A stretch of 64,000 nt of DNA. Origin: Corynebacterium urogenitale (lineage in GTDB: Bacteria > Actinomycetota > Actinomycetes > Mycobacteriales > Mycobacteriaceae). How positions within the stretch are numbered: position 1 is the first letter of the stretch; each line of letters begins with the position of its first letter. The stretch is from the NCBI RefSeq assembly GCF_009026825.1, contig NZ_CP045032.1, positions 1,674,001-1,738,000 of the forward strand, in the 5' to 3' direction. Below, in pieces: positions 9,648 through 17,995 of this stretch. The position numbers and the translations under genes are program-made. The notes under the pieces are model-generated. The model was not told where the DNA came from. It ran no database searches and saw only the letters and a program-made list of their open reading frames with translations.

Positions 9648-9715
9648 GATAAATTTACCAACACGTCATTCGTTCGGTAAATTTACCAAGACTCCCGGGA
9701 GTTGGTAAATTTACC
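9648..9715. promoter_or_regulatory. three palindromes at exact 28-base spacing (operator/iteron array)
   Basis: The 12-mer GGTAAATTTACC occurs at 9676-9687 and 9704-9715, with a one-mismatch copy (GATAAATTTACC) at 9648-9659; starts are exactly 28 bases apart. The last copy ends 3 bases before the ATG of the ATPase gene. TTACCA (9683-9688) and TAAATT (9706-9711) are 17 bases apart and would make a promoter whose transcript begins at the ATG (leaderless); both hexamers lie in palindromes. Autoregulation is inferred. Confidence 0.8.
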
Positions 9716-9718
9716 ATC

Positions 9719-10960
9719 ATGCGTATTCCGCTAGACTCCCCTTTCAGCCCCGGCTCCGACAATGTCCCGCAAGTCTGGGCGGGTCGAACGCGACAACTCA
9801 ACGACTGGAGCACAGTGCTCCGACCACGCAGGCTTGCGGGAATACCCGAACGCGGGCGCACGATCCTCGGCGAGGCGGGCCTAGGAAAATCCTCACTCGT
9901 CCGCAGAATCGCCGCAGATGCCGCATCCCGAGGCGATTGGGTCACTCCTCAGCTGCGCATCCCCTCCGGATCCGACCCGCTCAAGCGCGTGGCCTCCGCT
10001 CTCCTTGAGGTCGCGAGAACGGCGGGACTGCCGACGTCGCGCAACAAAAAGGTCGGCGAGTTGATGAGCCGGGTAGAAACCGTCGCCGCTGCGGGTATAT
10101 CCCTGACCTTGCGGGAGCACGACGGGCCCGAACCATATTCGACTCTCACCGAGCTGCTGCTGGAGTTGGGCCGAGCGGCCCTGCGTTCAGGGGATGTCGT
10201 GGTGCTGATTCACATCGACGAGGTGCAGAACATCAGCTCAAAAGATGCGCTTTCCCAGCTCCTTATCGCTCTGGGCGACGCGATCACACATGAGGAGGAA
10301 ATCGAGGCGCCCGGTGGTTACGTGGTGCGCCGGGCTCTTCCCATCGCTGTATACCTCACTGGACTGCCCGAGTTCGCCGCGAGGGCCGGGGCTGCCAAAG
10401 GCGCAACCTTCGCGCGGCGTTTCCAAACCACCACGCTTAAGCCAATTGAACACACGGAAGTCCTCGAAGCACTTCAGCCATTCGTGATCAATGGTTGGGA
10501 TGTCAGCGATGGGCAGGGCAGTACTGAAAAGATTCGCATGACACCGGAGGCCCAGGATCAAATCGCCATGCTGTGCTGCGGGGAACCTTTCCTGTTCCAA
10601 CTGGCCGGCGAGCAGGCCTGGTACGCCTCGACAGAACCCGTGATCACCCGCGAGCACGTGCTGACCGGCTGGAAGCATGGTGCGGACGAAGCAGCGGTTC
10701 ATGTCCAACGCATCTTGGATCGACTCCCTTCCAAGGAGCTGGATTTCTTGGAGGCCATGGCCGGGCTTGAACCAGAACAGCGGACGCTCACTAACATCGC
10801 CGCAACGGCCGGGTTTGCGAAGACTTCGCAGGCGGGCAGCATTTCGCGACGGTTGGACACGGAGCGGGGCATTATCTCGCGCGGGAGGAATTACACGTTC
10901 CGCCACCGTGCGGTCGGGGCTTATTTGACCTCGGAGTGGCCAGATGTCTTCCCCGACTAG
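9719..10960 (+). CDS. AAA+ ATPase, ORC/Cdc6-like layout
   Basis: 413 residues from ATG at 9719. N-terminal 'VWAGRTRQLNDW' is followed by the P-loop GEAGLGKSS (about residues 50-58) and Walker B VVLIHIDEVQN (about 160-170). A sensor-like RRFQTTTLKPIEHTEVLEAL segment follows, and the C-terminal 100 residues look like a winged helix (TLTNIAATAGFAKTSQAGSISRRLDTERGII). This is the architecture of the ORC1-like/ATPase_2 proteins found on accessory DNA in actinobacteria. There is no Shine-Dalgarno: the third palindrome abuts the start codon. It could be an autoregulated regulator, a replication/partition-like protein or a defence ATPase; the sequence does not decide. Confidence 0.75.
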   Translation: MRIPLDSPFSPGSDNVPQVWAGRTRQLNDWSTVLRPRRLAGIPERGRTILGEAGLGKSSLVRRIAADAASRGDWVTPQLRIPSGSDPLKRVASALLEVARTAGLPTSRNKKVGELMSRVETVAAAGISLTLREHDGPEPYSTLTELLLELGRAALRSGDVVVLIHIDEVQNISSKDALSQLLIALGDAITHEEEIEAPGGYVVRRALPIAVYLTGLPEFAARAGAAKGATFARRFQTTTLKPIEHTEVLEALQPFVINGWDVSDGQGSTEKIRMTPEAQDQIAMLCCGEPFLFQLAGEQAWYASTEPVITREHVLTGWKHGADEAAVHVQRILDRLPSKELDFLEAMAGLEPEQRTLTNIAATAGFAKTSQAGSISRRLDTERGIISRGRNYTFRHRAVGAYLTSEWPDVFPD

Positions 10961-10963
10961 GGA

Positions 10964-13900
10964 TTACAGCTCCCGCACCACATCCGCGATGTCGTCCTGG
11001 CGCCGGTGCCGGAACATTGCCACTGTTCGGCGTCGTGGCGCCGATGGCTCCAAGCCCAGCGCGGCGTTCACGCGGGCCAGCGAGTCCTCCACACTTTCGC
11101 CGTCCACCACCAACTGTGGATCCAGACCCATGCTGCTGTAGACCCACTGCATACCTTCCAGGTTTGGTTGGTTGTCGGGCGCCTTGGTGACGTCGAACGT
11201 CTTATCCTCGCCGAGCCGGAGCCACACGCGCTCGCCCTCGCGCACTCCGAGGTCCTCCAGGAAGCGCCGAATGGTGGACATCGAGGCCTGCTTGAGCCGG
11301 TTCACGCGCACGTATTGCTCGCCCAGCCTGCTGTCCAGTGCGAGTTCCTCACCGACCTTCAAGCCGTAGAATGCGGCGACGCCAAGAGGCACCGGGAATC
11401 CACTTCCCCGAAGGTGATCCTTAGTGACCGTGACGAGCAGGTGCCAAACGTCGCCGCGCAGGTACACGTCGCGGGTGTCTTCGATGTCTCCCTCGATCGT
11501 GTTGCCTGTTTCATCGATGCGCTCGAAAACCATGCCATCCCTGGTTTCGAAGTCCCCGAGGGATGCGTACTGCCGGATGGATTGTTCGGAGACCTGCAGC
11601 CTGCCAGCTTCCGCGAGCAGGTCGCTGAGAGCCACTGCGGGAACTTTGCGCTGTGTTCCATCGCTTTCTGTGACGTCGTAGGTCCGCGCGCTGGTGCGCA
11701 CGCGCTGGCCGATCCAGCTCGCGATGCTCTTAAATTCCTCCATGCCCCAGTCGGCGAGTGCCCACTGGTCGGCGGAGATTTTCACCAAGCGCGGATCGAT
11801 TGCGAATTGGTTCTGCGCGGAGCGAATATTGCCGCCACCGGTGGTTTCGATAATCTCCTGTGCCTGCATAGGTTCACCGTTGATCGCCAGCACGCTCACG
11901 GCCCGGTCCTGGTGGCTGCTGACTTTGGTCAGCACTTTATCGTCCACGATGATGACCTTAAGCTCGTCGCTGGTGACGATGTACCCCTCCAGCACCTCAG
12001 CTGGAACTCCCAGCGCGTCGGCAACCTCATGGACTGTCGCCACTCCGTAGTCATCAGAGAGTTCCTGCAAAGTGTCACCCAGTTTCTGCGCGAAGCCAGG
12101 CTCCGTGGCCCATCCGTTCGCGATGTCCCACCGCTCGCCCAGGGCCACGAACAACTCGCTGTAGGTGCAACCTAGCCCCTCCACCTCGTTCGCTAGCGCG
12201 GGCAGGTTTTCCCGCACGGCGCTCACGCGTGCGACCGGACGCACCCGCTGGTGGATCGCTTCCACGACTGCCGTGAAAAAGCCGTTGTCCTCCTGAAAGC
12301 GCTGCTTCCACTGGCTTTCCAGCTGGCGCACACGTTCGCGCGTTACGCCGAATTCGGCGCCGACCTCTTCCAGCGAGGCACCGCCGATCAGACGCTTGCT
12401 GACGATCGTCAATTTGCGAGGATCAGCTTCAGTTGCCACGCGCACGTCCTCTGCCGCTCGCTTGAACACTTCGAGTACCGGATCCATGCTGCTGAGGCGC
12501 TCCACCAGCGCAGGCATAGTCGCCCGCACCGCTTCTGGGATCTCGTGCATGTCAGCGCAAACATTAATCAGCTTGTTCCATCCGGCGAACAGCGTGATCT
12601 CCGCCCACTCGCTGCCAGCCCGTGCTTTGCCAGCCCACTCACTGCCAGCCCACTCACTGCCAACCCACTCACTGCCAGTCCGGCCACCGCCCACACCGGA
12701 AGCCCAGCCGCTGTGAGGCGCATCTTCTACCGTCCCGGCAAACTCCTCGATGTGTTCTGCGTGCTGCTCGTCTTCGTAGAAACCATCCAGATGCTCCGCG
12801 TCGGTGGTCGAGGCACTGGCGTGCGAATCGATTGCTGCGAGCACCACCGCCTCAACCATTTTGTGCAGCTTATGCTCGCCAACCCCGCGCAGATCCCGCA
12901 GGTCGTTGACCGCAGCCGTCAGCGGCTCTTCAAACCGGGCGAACCATTGTGTGTATCCACTCTTGAACGAGCTCTGCACTTCGACGGGAGTGGTAGTTGT
13001 CAGCTGTGGGGACAGCTCCACAAGCGGCAGGTGGGCGTGGGTGTCGCACCATTCGATGGCCAGCTGGAGGCTGCGATCTCCTGCGGCCTGATCCGTAGCG
13101 CCCTGAACTTCTGTGCCCTGGGCTTTTGCGGCCTGACTGTTCTGGCTGCTCCACGGGAAAATGGCGGCGTAGTCGGTCGCCTCATTCGCGGACTCTACGG
13201 CGGTGAGGTCTTCCTCCACGGCGACCGTGTCCTCGGTCATGGCGCGAACGAGTTGCGCGAAAGTCTTCTCCCCCACGATGGGCACGCCGTAGTCGCGGGC
13301 TTTGCGCGCCTTGCCGCTCATGCTGTCCGGGTTCGCCGCGATGAGCAGCGCGGACTTCTTCGTCACGCCACCGACGCTGAGCCCCACCGCTTCGGCACGC
13401 TTGGCCCATTCCTCGCGCGGCAGGTCCAGCTGTCCGGTGAAGGTCACGCGGTCGCCGACCTTGAGCTGAATGCCGGGGCCACTATCACCCTGCTGAGGGG
13501 TAGCGAGGAGCTCACTGGCCAGCGATTCTGACAGTCCGAGCTGTTCCGCAAGAGTGGTGATGGTGGCACGTTCTTCGTCGGTAATGATGCCGTCCAACCA
13601 CGCTTCGATAGCTATCTGACGGAGGAATTCCTCGTGCATGCTCAGCAGGTCATCCCGCCCGAGCCCGTCGCGTTCGGCCTGCTGTCCCAGTTGGTGGATC
13701 TCGGTGCGGGAGAGTTCCTTATCGGCCAGCGCCGCGGTAAGGAGCTTTCTATATTGTTCGACACCACCAGTGCCCCGCTTGGAGATACGCGCGGAAATGT
13801 TCGCGAGCCACTGTCCTGGGGTGGCTTGTGGCGTCGACGTAGATGACGGGCGAGCGTACAGCGCACCGGACGCGGGGTACTCAAACGCGGGCAGGTCCAG

Positions 13901-14467
13901 GGCAGCGCTGCTTATGAGGAGGTCGGCTCCATCTTCGATGAGGTGGGTAAAGAGCTCTGCAGTGGCTTTCGCATCCGCGAGTGCGGAGTGGGGGCGCGTG
14001 TTGGTGATGCCGAGGAGTTCGAGGGCGTGGGTGAGGGTGCTGGGTTCGCCGGGGAAACGTTGCTTGACCAGCCTCATCGTGTCGATAATCCAGGCTCCGT
14101 AGGCGGGCCACGCTAGGCCAGCGCGGCCGAATTCACGGCGAAGGAAGCGCACCTCGAAGGGCGCATTGTGCGCGACGAGGGTGCGCCCGTTGAGCAGGCC
14201 GGCGAGTTCTCCGGAGATTTGTTCGAAGGTGGGAGCGTCGACGACGTCGCCGGCAGTAATGTGGTGGACGAAGCTGTTGGAGATGTCCCGGTTGGGCTGG
14301 ATGAGGGTTTCCCATGTGCGCTCGACTTGGTGATTGTGATCGAGTAGCACCACGCCCGCTTCGATGACTCGGTCGGTATGACCGAAGCCGGTTGTTTCGA
14401 AGTCGAGGACGGCGAACTTCTTGGGAGCGACCATGGGTACCTGCCTTGGGTTCAAACTTGTGGTCAT
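10964..14467 (-). CDS. DEDDh exonuclease-BRCT-sigma4-like multidomain protein
   Basis: 1167 residues. Residues 17-180 are a DnaQ-type 3'-5' exonuclease: DFETTG, HNAPFEVRFL and HSALADAKAT supply the DEDDh residues. About 240-330 is a helical TerB-like segment. About 332-409 is a BRCT domain (VGDRVTFTGQL ... IVGEKTFAQL). Residues 596-621 carry a GSEWA repeat. About 682-720 is a sigma-70 region 4-like helix-turn-helix (SLEEVGAEFGVTRERVRQLE). The C-terminal 450 residues contain further winged-helix-like segments. The start at 14467 gives the longest frame; ATG 14434 (MVAPKK) has a better AAGGCAGG site. Likely acts on DNA ends in repair or transcription-coupled processing, but the fusion's job is unknown. 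It converges with the AAA+ gene, 3 bases apart. Confidence 0.8.
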   Translation of the reverse strand: MTTSLNPRQVPMVAPKKFAVLDFETTGFGHTDRVIEAGVVLLDHNHQVERTWETLIQPNRDISNSFVHHITAGDVVDAPTFEQISGELAGLLNGRTLVAHNAPFEVRFLRREFGRAGLAWPAYGAWIIDTMRLVKQRFPGEPSTLTHALELLGITNTRPHSALADAKATAELFTHLIEDGADLLISSAALDLPAFEYPASGALYARPSSTSTPQATPGQWLANISARISKRGTGGVEQYRKLLTAALADKELSRTEIHQLGQQAERDGLGRDDLLSMHEEFLRQIAIEAWLDGIITDEERATITTLAEQLGLSESLASELLATPQQGDSGPGIQLKVGDRVTFTGQLDLPREEWAKRAEAVGLSVGGVTKKSALLIAANPDSMSGKARKARDYGVPIVGEKTFAQLVRAMTEDTVAVEEDLTAVESANEATDYAAIFPWSSQNSQAAKAQGTEVQGATDQAAGDRSLQLAIEWCDTHAHLPLVELSPQLTTTTPVEVQSSFKSGYTQWFARFEEPLTAAVNDLRDLRGVGEHKLHKMVEAVVLAAIDSHASASTTDAEHLDGFYEDEQHAEHIEEFAGTVEDAPHSGWASGVGGGRTGSEWVGSEWAGSEWAGKARAGSEWAEITLFAGWNKLINVCADMHEIPEAVRATMPALVERLSSMDPVLEVFKRAAEDVRVATEADPRKLTIVSKRLIGGASLEEVGAEFGVTRERVRQLESQWKQRFQEDNGFFTAVVEAIHQRVRPVARVSAVRENLPALANEVEGLGCTYSELFVALGERWDIANGWATEPGFAQKLGDTLQELSDDYGVATVHEVADALGVPAEVLEGYIVTSDELKVIIVDDKVLTKVSSHQDRAVSVLAINGEPMQAQEIIETTGGGNIRSAQNQFAIDPRLVKISADQWALADWGMEEFKSIASWIGQRVRTSARTYDVTESDGTQRKVPAVALSDLLAEAGRLQVSEQSIRQYASLGDFETRDGMVFERIDETGNTIEGDIEDTRDVYLRGDVWHLLVTVTKDHLRGSGFPVPLGVAAFYGLKVGEELALDSRLGEQYVRVNRLKQASMSTIRRFLEDLGVREGERVWLRLGEDKTFDVTKAPDNQPNLEGMQWVYSSMGLDPQLVVDGESVEDSLARVNAALGLEPSAPRRRTVAMFRHRRQDDIADVVREL
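12604..12678. repeat. 15-bp in-frame tandem repeat (5 copies)
   Basis: Five consecutive 15-base units (CCCACTCACTGCCAG type) from 12604 encode the GSEWA repeats in the linker of the exonuclease fusion. Confidence 0.85.
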
Positions 14468-14643
14468 TCGCGGTGATGACCGGAACTCCCGTTCATAGTC
14501 TCACAGGCCCGGGACAGCGTGGCGGGTGTTGTTCGATTTTAGAGTGCCTCGTAGTACTCCTTTCGGGATGAATAAATCGCACTTTTTCGAGATATCCCAT
14601 GGCACAATGTCAAAGGTAGGAAACTTTATGAGAAAGACTGGCA

Positions 14644-16446
14644 ATGGCGCGAACGAAGCTTTACATCCGTGAGGTCGATTACTCACAGGAGTCGCTGACT
14701 CAATTGCGCAGCGACCTTGAAAAATCTCCTGACAGATCCAAGAGTGAGGCCGAGCTCCGCCATCTTTTTCGGTTCCCGACTGTCTACATCGTCCATAACG
14801 ATACGCAGCAGTCTTACGGAGAGTCTTCTTACGACGTCTACGTTGGCGAGACTAGCAATATCGAAGGTCGAACGCTTCAGCACTTGAATGCCGATTCCAA
14901 AGCCCGTGCGGACTGGGAAGCCTTCGCTCGGGCAAAGAACCCCAAAATGTTCGTCATTGGCCACGACCATTTCAACAAATCCCTCACCCTAGACATTGAG
15001 AATCGATTGATGTCCTACTTGGTGGGCGTTGATTGTGTGAAGCAGCTCAACAATCGACGCATGAACCAGCAGCTGGAGTACTACACGCAGGATGAGTTCG
15101 ATGAGATCTTCAGCAAGATTTGGCGAGGCCTGCGTAAGAAGAATAAGCGCTTATTTCCTGCAGAGTCCGTCATCAGAGACTCTGCTCTCTTCAAAGCTTC
15201 CCCATTTCACAAACTAACCCAACAGCAACTCAACGCTAAGAGTGCCATTCTCGGCAGCATCACAGAAGCGCTTCAAAACCAAATGAACGGTCAGCTCATT
15301 TTGGTTTCCGGAGATGCCGGAGCAGGAAAAACTGTTCTTCTGAGTAGCCTTTTCTTCGAGCTCTTTCAGGCATCAGAATCGCCAGACGATCCGATGAGTT
15401 TCCAAGATCTTGATGCCTACTTGCTAGTTAATCACCTCGAACAGCTCACCGTGTACGAGACCATCGCTCGACGACTGGGTGTCCTAAAGAAGGACAAGGA
15501 TAGAGTTAGCCGGCCTACACGATTCATAAATCAGCACGACCCATCTAGGTCGGACGATCTCGCCGACGTCGTGCTCGTGGATGAGGCGCATCTTCTCTGG
15601 ACCCAAGGCAAGCAAAGCTATCGTGGCAAAAATATGCTCGAGGATCTTCTCAAGCGGTCCAAGGTCGTGGTTGCGGTTTTCGACGAAAAGCAAGTACTCG
15701 CGGGCAACCAGTTCTGGGAACAAGACCGACTCAAGGAATTAAGGGCAAGGGCCGACCAAACGATCCGTTTAACGAACCAGATGCGAATGGATGCAGATCC
15801 GAGCACTGTCCAGTGGATTAGGCAACTCATCGAACAGGGAACTGTTGGGCAAATCCCTCCGGACTCTAGAAACTACGAGATCAAGATTTTCGAAGACCCC
15901 CACGCACTCCGCGACGCTATTAAGCAGAAAGCCACAGCGAATGATGATCGAGGACTCTCTCGCCTAGTTGCAACTTTCGATTGGCAGTATTCAAGCGCTA
16001 GAAAGCCCCCCGGGGGAACTTGGAACGTCGAGTTTGGCGACTTCTGCATGCCCTGGAACCGAGAAATTGAGCTATCACCCCAAGAAAAGCGAGCTTACCG
16101 TGGTCTGTCTTGGGCGGAACAACCGCAGACGATTGATGAAGTCGGCTCAACTTTTACCATCCAAGGCTTCGACCTCAACGTCGCAGGCGTAATCCTTGGC
16201 CCTTCAGTTCAATGGCGGGATGGAAGAATCGTCCACGTTCCTTCCGAGAGTAAGAATTCGGCAGCTAAGAACAAGAGAACCCTTTCAGACGGTTCGAAAG
16301 CAGATGTTGCAGAACACCTCTTAAGAAACGAGCTAAACGTCTTGCTGACTCGTGGCGTTCACGGCCTCTACATTTATGCGGTAGACCCAGAGCTGCGTGC
16401 ACGCCTAAAAGAGGCAACAGATTCCGCCGCGCATCCGACGAATTAG
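14644..16446 (+). CDS. GIY-YIG nuclease fused to DUF2075 (Schlafen-like) helicase
   Basis: 600 residues from ATG at 14644. Residues about 45-135 have a GIY-YIG-type fold signature (TVYIVHND ... YDVYVGETSNIEGR). The rest is a DUF2075-type superfamily 1 helicase: Walker A SGDAGAGKT (about 222-231), DEAH-type Walker B VLVDEAHLLW (about 309-318), a motif III-like KVVVAVFDEKQVL, arginine-rich TNQMRMD and a C-terminal LLRNELNVLLTRGVHG motif VI. Nuclease-helicase fusions of this kind are associated with defence or DNA/RNA processing, but no specific role is established to my knowledge. Base composition is lower in GC than its neighbours, suggesting transfer. Confidence 0.75.
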   Translation: MARTKLYIREVDYSQESLTQLRSDLEKSPDRSKSEAELRHLFRFPTVYIVHNDTQQSYGESSYDVYVGETSNIEGRTLQHLNADSKARADWEAFARAKNPKMFVIGHDHFNKSLTLDIENRLMSYLVGVDCVKQLNNRRMNQQLEYYTQDEFDEIFSKIWRGLRKKNKRLFPAESVIRDSALFKASPFHKLTQQQLNAKSAILGSITEALQNQMNGQLILVSGDAGAGKTVLLSSLFFELFQASESPDDPMSFQDLDAYLLVNHLEQLTVYETIARRLGVLKKDKDRVSRPTRFINQHDPSRSDDLADVVLVDEAHLLWTQGKQSYRGKNMLEDLLKRSKVVVAVFDEKQVLAGNQFWEQDRLKELRARADQTIRLTNQMRMDADPSTVQWIRQLIEQGTVGQIPPDSRNYEIKIFEDPHALRDAIKQKATANDDRGLSRLVATFDWQYSSARKPPGGTWNVEFGDFCMPWNREIELSPQEKRAYRGLSWAEQPQTIDEVGSTFTIQGFDLNVAGVILGPSVQWRDGRIVHVPSESKNSAAKNKRTLSDGSKADVAEHLLRNELNVLLTRGVHGLYIYAVDPELRARLKEATDSAAHPTN

Positions 16447-16721
16447 AGCCATCGACGATTCGAATCAGCCCCGCCCCACTGACACTGGTGACGCTTGCGG
16501 TAACCGCGGTGAGCAGAGCGGTCCAATAGGGTGAACCTTAAACCGATTGAGACCTCACCTGCCACACCCCAAGTGGCGATAGCCATTTAGAATCGCCTTC
16601 CCCTTGCACTCACGAGTACGTTCTTCGACAGTGCTCAGTAGAATTTAACCGAAGAGGTCGCTCAGAGTGCCTGATTTCGCGCATCGAATCCTTAGGCAAG
16701 GCCACGGGCATCCCCAATTCA
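16447..16721. other. intergenic gap, no gene seen
   Basis: 275 bases between two convergent genes. No tRNA, repeat or open frame of interest was found. A weak stem may serve as a shared terminator, but no clear U-rich hairpin is visible. Confidence 0.4.
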
Positions 16722-17840
16722 CTACCCAATTTGCGCCTTAGTCACGCAGTCGATTTTGGCGTAGGGTCGCCCCTTGTCATCGGTATTCGTCATGGCGTAG
16801 TTACCACCGTACGCACGACAACCCGTGTAGCCATCATATCCGCCTCCACCACCGGCAGTAGGTGCTGGTGCTGGCTGTGGTTGTGGCTGTGGCGCAGGTC
16901 GGGGTACCGGAGCCGGTGCAGGCACATACGCTGAGTCATCACTTGGACTCTCCAAGTCATTGAACAGCGCGTCTAGATCGGATGTTGATCCAGGCTCTGG
17001 TGGTTCCTTCAGCTCAGGAACGTCGTTGTCCTTTTCATCCTTGTAGTCCTTAAGGAGACGCTTATAGTCTCGCTCCAACTCATCCAAGTCCCCCTCAATG
17101 CGATCGACTTCAATGTTCAACCTCTCCGGCTCCCGGGAAGTGTAAAAGTCTGATAGGAGGTGAGTTGATACCGCGGCCTTCAAGGAAGACCGAATCTCTG
17201 GCAAGTCGTCGAGGAACTTTCCGGCGATATTGACAGCGGAAACGGTTACAGCACCGTCGGCGGCGCCCGACTGCTGTGCTGCTCGTTGAGCATTCTGGAA
17301 ATCCTGGCGAGCCTCAGGATTACGAATCAAGCAATCAACCGGCACATCAAAGACACCCAGGCTCTTGCTCTTAGCCGAATCGGCAGCCGCCTTCACCTGC
17401 GGATAGAAGCGATCATTTCCATTGAAGATTTTGGCATCAGCGAGACCTCGCGCTGTAATAGCCTCATTGACAAGAAGGTCTCCTTTGAAGATGCCTGCCA
17501 GCTCGCGATCGTAGGGGTCGTGGATCTCCGCATCATGTTCCAGCCTGACCTCGGTTCCTGGAGGAAGTGTTTCCTCTAGGAAAGACTTCGCATCTTCAGC
17601 CAAGCATTCGGACGGTTCACCGTTTCTACCAATCTCCGGAGTATCCACATTGAGCAATCGAACCCGGGTACCCACTCCATCCCCCTTGTCCACCTCAACA
17701 GTGTCGCCGTCAATGACGCGCAATATTGTTGCTGTGTTCTCAACCTGTGGATCGTCTTCTGTGAAAACGAAATGATTAAGCGCAGCATATGCAAGGCTCC
17801 CCGTGCCTACGACTGCCACAGCGGCTTTTCCGAAACCCAT
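16722..17840 (-). CDS. membrane-anchored or secreted thermonuclease (SNase) family protein
   Basis: 372 residues from ATG at 17840, with a GTGGAG ribosome site. A hydrophobic N-terminal stretch (about 5-22) serves as signal or anchor. The staphylococcal-nuclease domain spans about 38-170: VIDGDTVEV, RVRLLNVDTPEIG, and YDRELAGIF supply the usual catalytic Asp/Arg/Glu positions. A charged coiled stretch (about 230-265), a Pro/Ala linker (about 300-335) and a short C-terminal cysteine-paired module (GCRAYGGNY ... KIDC) follow. Predicted role: degrading extracellular nucleic acid for nutrition or biofilm release. Confidence 0.8.
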   Translation of the reverse strand: MGFGKAAVAVVGTGSLAYAALNHFVFTEDDPQVENTATILRVIDGDTVEVDKGDGVGTRVRLLNVDTPEIGRNGEPSECLAEDAKSFLEETLPPGTEVRLEHDAEIHDPYDRELAGIFKGDLLVNEAITARGLADAKIFNGNDRFYPQVKAAADSAKSKSLGVFDVPVDCLIRNPEARQDFQNAQRAAQQSGAADGAVTVSAVNIAGKFLDDLPEIRSSLKAAVSTHLLSDFYTSREPERLNIEVDRIEGDLDELERDYKRLLKDYKDEKDNDVPELKEPPEPGSTSDLDALFNDLESPSDDSAYVPAPAPVPRPAPQPQPQPAPAPTAGGGGGYDGYTGCRAYGGNYAMTNTDDKGRPYAKIDCVTKAQIG

Positions 17841-17995
17841 AATTCTCCACCTAAAACTGTAAGAATGAAAACCCCCTTAGCTTATTCCACGGAGAGGTAA
17901 AACGGGGAAGGCTCACTAGATTGATTCTGAAGATATTTTGTCGCAACTTTTCCACGCAATCGCTCCCCATGAGAAGTTTAAGGGTCTAGGCGATT

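Noticed and set aside
9648-9715. plasmid replication origin
   Set aside because: Evenly spaced repeats fit iterons, but there is no Rep initiator or AT-rich unwinding region, and the array overlaps a promoter; kept as operator/iteron.
11006-12175. 389-codon frame opposite the exonuclease fusion
   Set aside because: Antisense shadow; the minus-strand frame carries the motifs.
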